A stretch of 49,152 nucleotides of DNA from RCC1774 sp050330855. GTDB lineage: Bacteria > Cyanobacteriota > Cyanobacteriia > Thermosynechococcales > Thermosynechococcaceae. The stretch lies in NCBI GenBank assembly GCA_050330855.1, contig JBHJNL010000179.1, forward strand, positions 1 to 49,152, in the 5' to 3' direction. Made by a program: the position numbers and the translations under genes. The notes under the pieces are model-generated. The model searched no databases. It was not told where the DNA came from and saw only the letters and a program-made list of their open reading frames with translations. Of the stretch, positions 44,627-49,152 are shown one piece after another (position 1 is the first letter of the stretch; every line of letters begins with the position of its first letter).

Positions 44627-45552
44627 GAAACTACATCATTCGTCGCCTGCTGTATCTGATTCCTACCATTTTGAGCGTGGCGCTACTGGTGTTTTTGCTA
44701 TTTACGGTGGTCGGCGATGATCCGGTGCGGGTCGCGCTGGGCAAATATGCCACACCAGAAACAATTGCAGATCTGCAGGCAAAATGGGGATTAGATCAGC
44801 CGTTATGGAAGCAGTTTCTCGACTTTTTGCGCCAAATTGTGACCTTTGACTATGGGGAATCCTTTGTCACTGGCGATACCCTCAGCGAATCTTTTTCTCA
44901 GGGGGCATGGGTCTCTTTAAGCTTAACGCTACCGCCCTTAATCTTGGGACTGCTGATTAATGTGCCATTGGCAATGGGGGTAGCCTACTATCGCGACACT
45001 TGGTTCGATCGCAGTGCCACTGCGCTAGCTGTGATGGCAATGAGCGTTTCTTATCTGGTTTATATTCTTGCCTTCCAGTATTTCTTGGCCTTTAAGTTTG
45101 ATTGGTTTCCCATCAATGGCTATGAAGCGTCTGAGCCAATTCGCTATCTTGCCTTGCCTTGGCTCATTGCCATTATTGTGGCGATTGGACCCGATATTCG
45201 AATCTACCGCACCATTTTTCTCAATGAAATCCAGGCGAACTACGTTCGTACTGCCCGTGCCAAGGGGCTGAGCGAAAAGCGAGTTCTGTTCGTGCATCTG
45301 CTCAAAAACGCCATGATTCCCATTTTGACCTTTACGATAGTGGCGGTCCCCTTTTTGATCTTGGGCGCGTTTGTAATGGAGCGGTTTTTCAGCATTCCTG
45401 GGCTGGGTAATTTACTGATTACAGCCATCAACAACGGCGATCAACCCGTGCTGAAGGGACTAACCATGTATATCACCATTGCCTATTCACTCTTTAACTT
45501 GCTAACAGATGTGTTAATCGCCTATGTCGATCCAAGGGTCAAGCTTCGCTAA
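44623..45552 (+). CDS. ABC transporter permease, DppB type
   Basis: The 309-residue protein has six membrane helices. Its start MRNYIIRRLLYLIPTILSVA is typical of DppB/OppB. The EAA-like loop that contacts the ATPase is NYVRTARAKGLSEKRVLFVH, near residue 206-225. It overlaps both neighbours (4 bp before and 29 bp after). It pairs with the next protein as the membrane channel of a type I importer. Confidence 0.9.
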   Translation: MRNYIIRRLLYLIPTILSVALLVFLLFTVVGDDPVRVALGKYATPETIADLQAKWGLDQPLWKQFLDFLRQIVTFDYGESFVTGDTLSESFSQGAWVSLSLTLPPLILGLLINVPLAMGVAYYRDTWFDRSATALAVMAMSVSYLVYILAFQYFLAFKFDWFPINGYEASEPIRYLALPWLIAIIVAIGPDIRIYRTIFLNEIQANYVRTARAKGLSEKRVLFVHLLKNAMIPILTFTIVAVPFLILGAFVMERFFSIPGLGNLLITAINNGDQPVLKGLTMYITIAYSLFNLLTDVLIAYVDPRVKLR

Positions 45553-46438
45553 AACCGCTGTCTTTCAGGCAGTCCCCATTGATAGCCCCTCGCGGCGAGT
45601 GTTGCGACAACTGCGACGACGGAAACTCGTGATGGTGTGCTTTGGCATCATTGCCTTTTACATTGTGTTAGCGATCTTGGGATTTTTGGGGGTGCTGCCC
45701 AATTATCAGGTGCCGGTGGGGGAGCAGTATGAAGCGCCAGCTCTAGAATTTGCCAAGCTCTTGGGTACAGACTACCTTGGGCAATCAGTCCTCTACAAAA
45801 TTTTGGCGGGGACCAAAACGGCAATGCTGATTGGGTTCTGTGTCACTGCGATCGCAATTCCCATCGGCGTCACATTAGGAGCTTTAGCCGGTTACTACGG
45901 CGGCTTTATTGATAATGTCGTGATCTGGCTCTACACCGTGATTAGTTCGGTGCCCTATATTTTGATGGTGATTGCGCTGTCCTATGTTTTTGGTAAGGGT
46001 CTGCTGGCGATCTGTTTAGCGATGGGCCTGCTGGGGTGGGTAGGACTTTGCCGCCTGATTCGGGGTGAAGTGCTCAAAAACCGGAATCTAGAATATGTCT
46101 TAGCGGCAAAGGCTGTGGGGGCCAATGATGCCCAGATTATCTTTCGACATATTTTGCCAAATGTGATTCATCTCGCCATTATTACGGGGTCTTTGCAGAT
46201 TTTGGGGGCCATTAAGTCAGAGGTGATTTTGACTTACCTTGGTATCGGCATTCAAGATGGTGCAAGCTGGGGCATCATGATCTCTGATGCCACTGGCGAA
46301 CTTGTTCAGGGGATCTGGTGGCCGCTGGCAGGGGTCGTCCTGGTGATGTTTTTGATCATCTATGCCTTAAATGTGGTGGGTGACGCCCTGCGAGATGCCC
46401 TAGATCCGAAGCTGTTAGATACGAATGAAGATGGGTAG
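45524..46438 (+). CDS. ABC transporter permease, DppC type
   Basis: The 304-residue protein has the N-terminal region typical of DppC/OppC (RRVLRQLRRRKLVMVCFGII), six helices, the sequence LGTDYLGQSVLYKILAGTKT and the EAA loop LEYVLAAKAVGANDAQIIFR near residue 187-206. It overlaps the DppB-like gene by 29 bp and the next lipoprotein gene by 14 bp, so the operon is translationally coupled. No ATPase gene follows in the window. Confidence 0.9.
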   Translation: MSIQGSSFAKTAVFQAVPIDSPSRRVLRQLRRRKLVMVCFGIIAFYIVLAILGFLGVLPNYQVPVGEQYEAPALEFAKLLGTDYLGQSVLYKILAGTKTAMLIGFCVTAIAIPIGVTLGALAGYYGGFIDNVVIWLYTVISSVPYILMVIALSYVFGKGLLAICLAMGLLGWVGLCRLIRGEVLKNRNLEYVLAAKAVGANDAQIIFRHILPNVIHLAIITGSLQILGAIKSEVILTYLGIGIQDGASWGIMISDATGELVQGIWWPLAGVVLVMFLIIYALNVVGDALRDALDPKLLDTNEDG

Positions 46439-48236
46439 ATCACTGCTACAAAAGGGGCTGCTGTGGGGCTTGGCTGTAGTGTTTGCTCTAGCCTCTAGCG
46501 GCTGCAGCTTAGAACAGTTTCGGCTCCAATCGACCCAGGTGCCCGAACTCATCACCAGCATTGTCGGTGATCCAAAAACCTTTAACTACGCCACCAGCAA
46601 TGAATCCCCAAATATTTTTGGTCTAACCTACGAAGGGCTGGTGACCCAAAATCCGATTACCAGCAAAATTGAACCTGCTTTAGCAGAGTCTTGGGTTCTA
46701 TCAGACGATAGCCTGACGCTTACCTTCACGCTCCGCCCTAATCTGAAGTGGTCCGACGGCCAACCCCTCACTGCAGAGGATGTGGCCTTCACCTATAACG
46801 AGGTCTACCTCAATCCCGATATTTCCACCGCTACCCGCGATATCTTTAGCGTTGGCGAACCGGATCAAAATGGCGATCGCAAGTTCCCCAAAATACGTCA
46901 GCTTGATCAGCGTCGGGTCGAGTTCAAAGTCCCTGAACCCTTTGCCCCGCTATTGGCGGCTACAGGCACGGCTATTCTCCCGGCCCATATCCTTCGAGAA
47001 ACCGTTCAGAAAAAAGATCAGAAAGGCCAGCCCATCTTCAATTCCACCTGGAAGGTAGATACAGACCCCGCCAAAATCATTGTCAACGGGCCTTACAAGC
47101 TAGAGAACTACAGCGTCAGTGAACGTCTGATTTTTCGTCGTAACCCCTACTACTGGCGCTATCAAACCCCTGGAGCCGCCCAGGGCAACATTGAGCGCGT
47201 GGTTTGGAAAATTGTCGAGTCTCAGGACAATGCCCTGCTGCAGTTCCGTTCCGGCGGCCTAGATTCTCTAGGCGTCTCAGCATCTCAATTCCAGTTACTG
47301 AAGCGGGAAGAGAAAGAAGGCAACTTCACAATTCTTGGCGATGAACCCGCTTCAGGCACCACCTTTATTTTCTTTAACCTCAACACAGGCAAACGTGATG
47401 GGAGGCCACTCATCAATCCCATCCGGTCAAAGTGGTTCAATGAGGTGAAGTTTCGGCAAGCAGTGGCCTATGCCATTAACCGCCCTAAAATGCTCAATAA
47501 TGCTTACCAGGGTCTAGGCAAGCCCCAAAATTCGCCCATTTCTGTGCAAAGCCCCTACTATCTTTCTCCTGAAGAAGGGCTGAAAACCTATGACTATGAT
47601 CCTGAGCAAGCGAAGCAGCTCCTGACATCAGCGGGATTTAAATACAATACTCAGAACCAGCTCCTCGACAGTGACGGGAATCTAGTTCAATTTGTTTTGA
47701 CCCTCGGTGCAGGCGGTTCCACTGCTGACATCCTTGCCTCCCAAATTAAGCAAGATCTCGCTGGGATTGGCATTCGCGTAGACCTCAACCCCATTGCCTT
47801 CAATACCCTGGTGACGAAGCTAGACAATACCTTTGACTGGGAATGTGCGCTCTTGGGCTTAACGGGCGGCATCGAACCCCATTTCGGCAAAAATGTCTGG
47901 GATCCAGAAGGCCAAACCCACATGTTCAATCAGCAGGCTCCCGCCGGTAGCCCGCCTCTACAGGGCCGAGAGATTAGAGATTGGGAACGGAAGATTAACC
48001 AGCTCTATATCGAGGGGGGACGCGAAACTAATCAGGCCAAACGTAAGACCATTTATGCCCAGAGTCAGCAGATTGCCCAAGAGAATTTACCCTTTATTTA
48101 TCTGATTAATTCGCTGGCGATGACCGCCGTTCGCAACAAATTTACCGGCATCGACTATTCAGCCCTAGAGGGTGCGTTCTGGAATATCTACGATATCAAG
48201 GTCGAAGAGGCAAAGACTCCAGAACGTTCTGATTGA
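46425..48236 (+). CDS. ABC substrate-binding lipoprotein (family 5), second copy
   Basis: The 603-residue protein has a lipobox ASSGC (Cys27) and the family 5 fold. It carries FTLRPNLKWSDGQPLTAEDV, VNGPYKLENYS, KFRQAVAYAINRPKMLNNAY and a closing lobe. It is clearly different from the first lipoprotein of the operon (for example VPELITSIVGDPKTFNYATS near the start). Two binding proteins for one permease pair may widen ligand range. The gene begins inside the permease gene. The end meets a truncated modA on the other strand. Confidence 0.88.
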   Translation: MKMGRSLLQKGLLWGLAVVFALASSGCSLEQFRLQSTQVPELITSIVGDPKTFNYATSNESPNIFGLTYEGLVTQNPITSKIEPALAESWVLSDDSLTLTFTLRPNLKWSDGQPLTAEDVAFTYNEVYLNPDISTATRDIFSVGEPDQNGDRKFPKIRQLDQRRVEFKVPEPFAPLLAATGTAILPAHILRETVQKKDQKGQPIFNSTWKVDTDPAKIIVNGPYKLENYSVSERLIFRRNPYYWRYQTPGAAQGNIERVVWKIVESQDNALLQFRSGGLDSLGVSASQFQLLKREEKEGNFTILGDEPASGTTFIFFNLNTGKRDGRPLINPIRSKWFNEVKFRQAVAYAINRPKMLNNAYQGLGKPQNSPISVQSPYYLSPEEGLKTYDYDPEQAKQLLTSAGFKYNTQNQLLDSDGNLVQFVLTLGAGGSTADILASQIKQDLAGIGIRVDLNPIAFNTLVTKLDNTFDWECALLGLTGGIEPHFGKNVWDPEGQTHMFNQQAPAGSPPLQGREIRDWERKINQLYIEGGRETNQAKRKTIYAQSQQIAQENLPFIYLINSLAMTAVRNKFTGIDYSALEGAFWNIYDIKVEEAKTPERSD

Positions 48237-48617
48237 CGGCGATTTGCCTAGGCTATTCGTGATCAAATTTTGGCGGGTGTCAGGCACAATCAGTTCTTTC
48301 TTCGATAGCGCATCCATTTGTTTGGTGGCGGCACAGAAGAATACATCCGTAGGGGCACCCTGTTCGATTTGCTGCTGCAGTGCGCCGGAGGATCCGAAAT
48401 TGTAGTCTACGACAATGTTGGGGTGGGCCGTGCGGAATTGGGGTGCGATCGCATCCAATGCATCCTGCAAACTCGCGGCAGCGGATACAGTCAGGGTCAC
48501 AGGTGTGGTGGTTTTTGCGCTAGAGGTTGCTAGCGGCCCCTCAGCACTGCAGCCTGCAGCCACTAAATAAGAGAGCAGGCCGGCCAGGAATAGAGGTAAA
48601 AATTGGCGACGTTTCAT
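48165..48617 (-). pseudogene. modA: Truncated molybdate-binding protein ModA
   Basis: The N-terminal half of ModA is intact: lipobox AAGC (Cys23), LTVSAAASLQDALDAIAPQF, VDYNFGSSGALQQQIEQGAP, DVFFCAATKQMDAL and NLITNSL. Homology ends at about 48245, where the reading frame runs into the antisense of the ABC lipoprotein 3' end and stops at 48165. About half of a usual ModA (near 260 residues) is missing, with no modB or modC beside it. It is therefore a 3'-truncated relic. The hinge residues that hold molybdate from the second lobe are lost. Confidence 0.82.
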
Positions 48618-49152
48618 AGCGGTGTGGGGCGGTCGGTTAAACTTGCCAGCAATGCCTCACGGCGATGCCTGGGCCTCGGGATAGAGTCCTAACTGTTGTG
48701 TGAGTTCCCGAGCGATAATGAATGCGTTGCTATTAGTACTTCACTCAGTCTGTTTTGCTATAATTAGATAAAAAATGGCTCGATACCTGCTGGATATGAC
48801 GGCTCTGCTTGTATTGATTGCTACATTTTTTCTGTCTCTATAAAGATGTTATGGTGACATGTTGATTAATCTGATCAGTATATGAGTCGCCAGTAGCGGG
48901 TCTCTCTTGGAATGCTTATTCCTGATCTATTAATTGTTAATATTTTCTGAACTCAGTCAAGATGATTTAGCTTCGATCTTTTCTTGTGTTTGATCTAGTA
49001 TTGTGAGTTAGAACCCCTTGGAGCTATGTTTTTTCGTAACCGTCCCAAGGGGTAACGAAGATTGGTCGTTTCAGCCGCTAAAAAGTGAAATTCATCTCTG
49101 TTTTCAGTGTTTTACGGCCTTGAAAACGTCTGAAACCCACTAAGTTCCTACC
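48618..49152. other. AT-rich non-coding end of window with inverted repeats
   Basis: About 535 bp with no convincing gene. Two structures stand out. One is a perfect 9-bp stem ACCCCTTGG (49013-49021) with CCAAGGGGT (49045-49053). The other is a nested set in which GTTTCAG (49068) and GTTTTCA (49100) are mirrored by TGAAAAC (49121) and CTGAAAC (49130). They could be the edge of a mobile element or an upstream region of a gene beyond the window. Confidence 0.4.

Noticed and set aside
49060..49152. Possible CRISPR repeat
   Set aside because: GTTTCAG-like ends occur once only; no periodic repeat-spacer units are present in the window.
1..49152. tRNA or rRNA genes
   Set aside because: I looked for T-loop GTTCGAATC-like boxes and rRNA motifs in the gene-free stretches and found none; a covariance-model scan was not possible.

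Overview
The window looks like a chromosomal segment of a cyanobacterium. The evidence is a complete low-CO2 NDH-1MS gene set (ndhF3, ndhD3, cupA, cupS) with its divergent LysR regulator, plant-type ferredoxins, a zeta-carotene isomerase homologue, an SmtA/SmtB metallothionein pair, several families found mainly in cyanobacteria (TIGR02652, DUF3747, Uma2/DUF820), and many HIP1-like GCGATCGC octamers. I cannot name the species. No rRNA or tRNA gene and no CRISPR array was recognised.

Layout: 1-4.6 kb is an envelope/secretion region on the minus strand. It holds a large RTX/beta-helix protein cut by the window edge and an operon of three signal-peptide proteins ending in an L,D-transpeptidase. 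5.0-8.6 kb is one giant STAND ATPase with 14 WD40 repeats. 9.3-13 kb carries a cellulose-synthase-like glycosyltransferase, small hypothetical genes, a VOC protein and a DUF92 (VTE6-like) kinase. 13-21 kb is the inducible CO2-uptake locus: ccmR/ndhR reads left, and ndhF3-ndhD3-cupA-[Uma2]-cupS reads right, with an ATAG-N8-CTAT site between them. A Uma2-type nuclease gene lies between cupA and cupS, and a short inverted-repeat element follows ndhD3. 21.6-22.7 kb is lrgAB. 22.9-30.5 kb holds a pentapeptide protein, a broken WD40 gene, a TIGR02652-VOC pair, a gamma-carbonic-anhydrase-like protein, a DUF3747/SPOR protein, a YaaW-like protein and the Z-ISO homologue.

30.5-33 kb has a decayed IS4-type transposase, an alpha/beta hydrolase and the divergent smtB/smtA locus with a textbook operator inside the smtA promoter. 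33-37 kb has a TPR protein, an RNase D-like exonuclease and recF. 37.5-39.5 kb has two tandem [2Fe-2S] ferredoxins and moaA. 39.5-42.7 kb has a PMT-family glycosyltransferase and a MOSC protein. 42.8-48.2 kb is a tightly overlapping ABC peptide-uptake operon with two substrate-binding lipoproteins and two permeases but no ATPase. It abuts a truncated modA.

The clearest shared function is inorganic-carbon acquisition: regulator, CO2-converting NDH-1MS, a gamma-CA homologue, and possibly LrgAB as a photorespiratory-metabolite carrier (inference). Decay is visible at four places: the WD40 pseudogene, the transposase remnant, the modA fragment and the MITE-like repeats. Start codons were chosen from Shine-Dalgarno-like sequences, signal peptides and family starts, and alternatives are noted.
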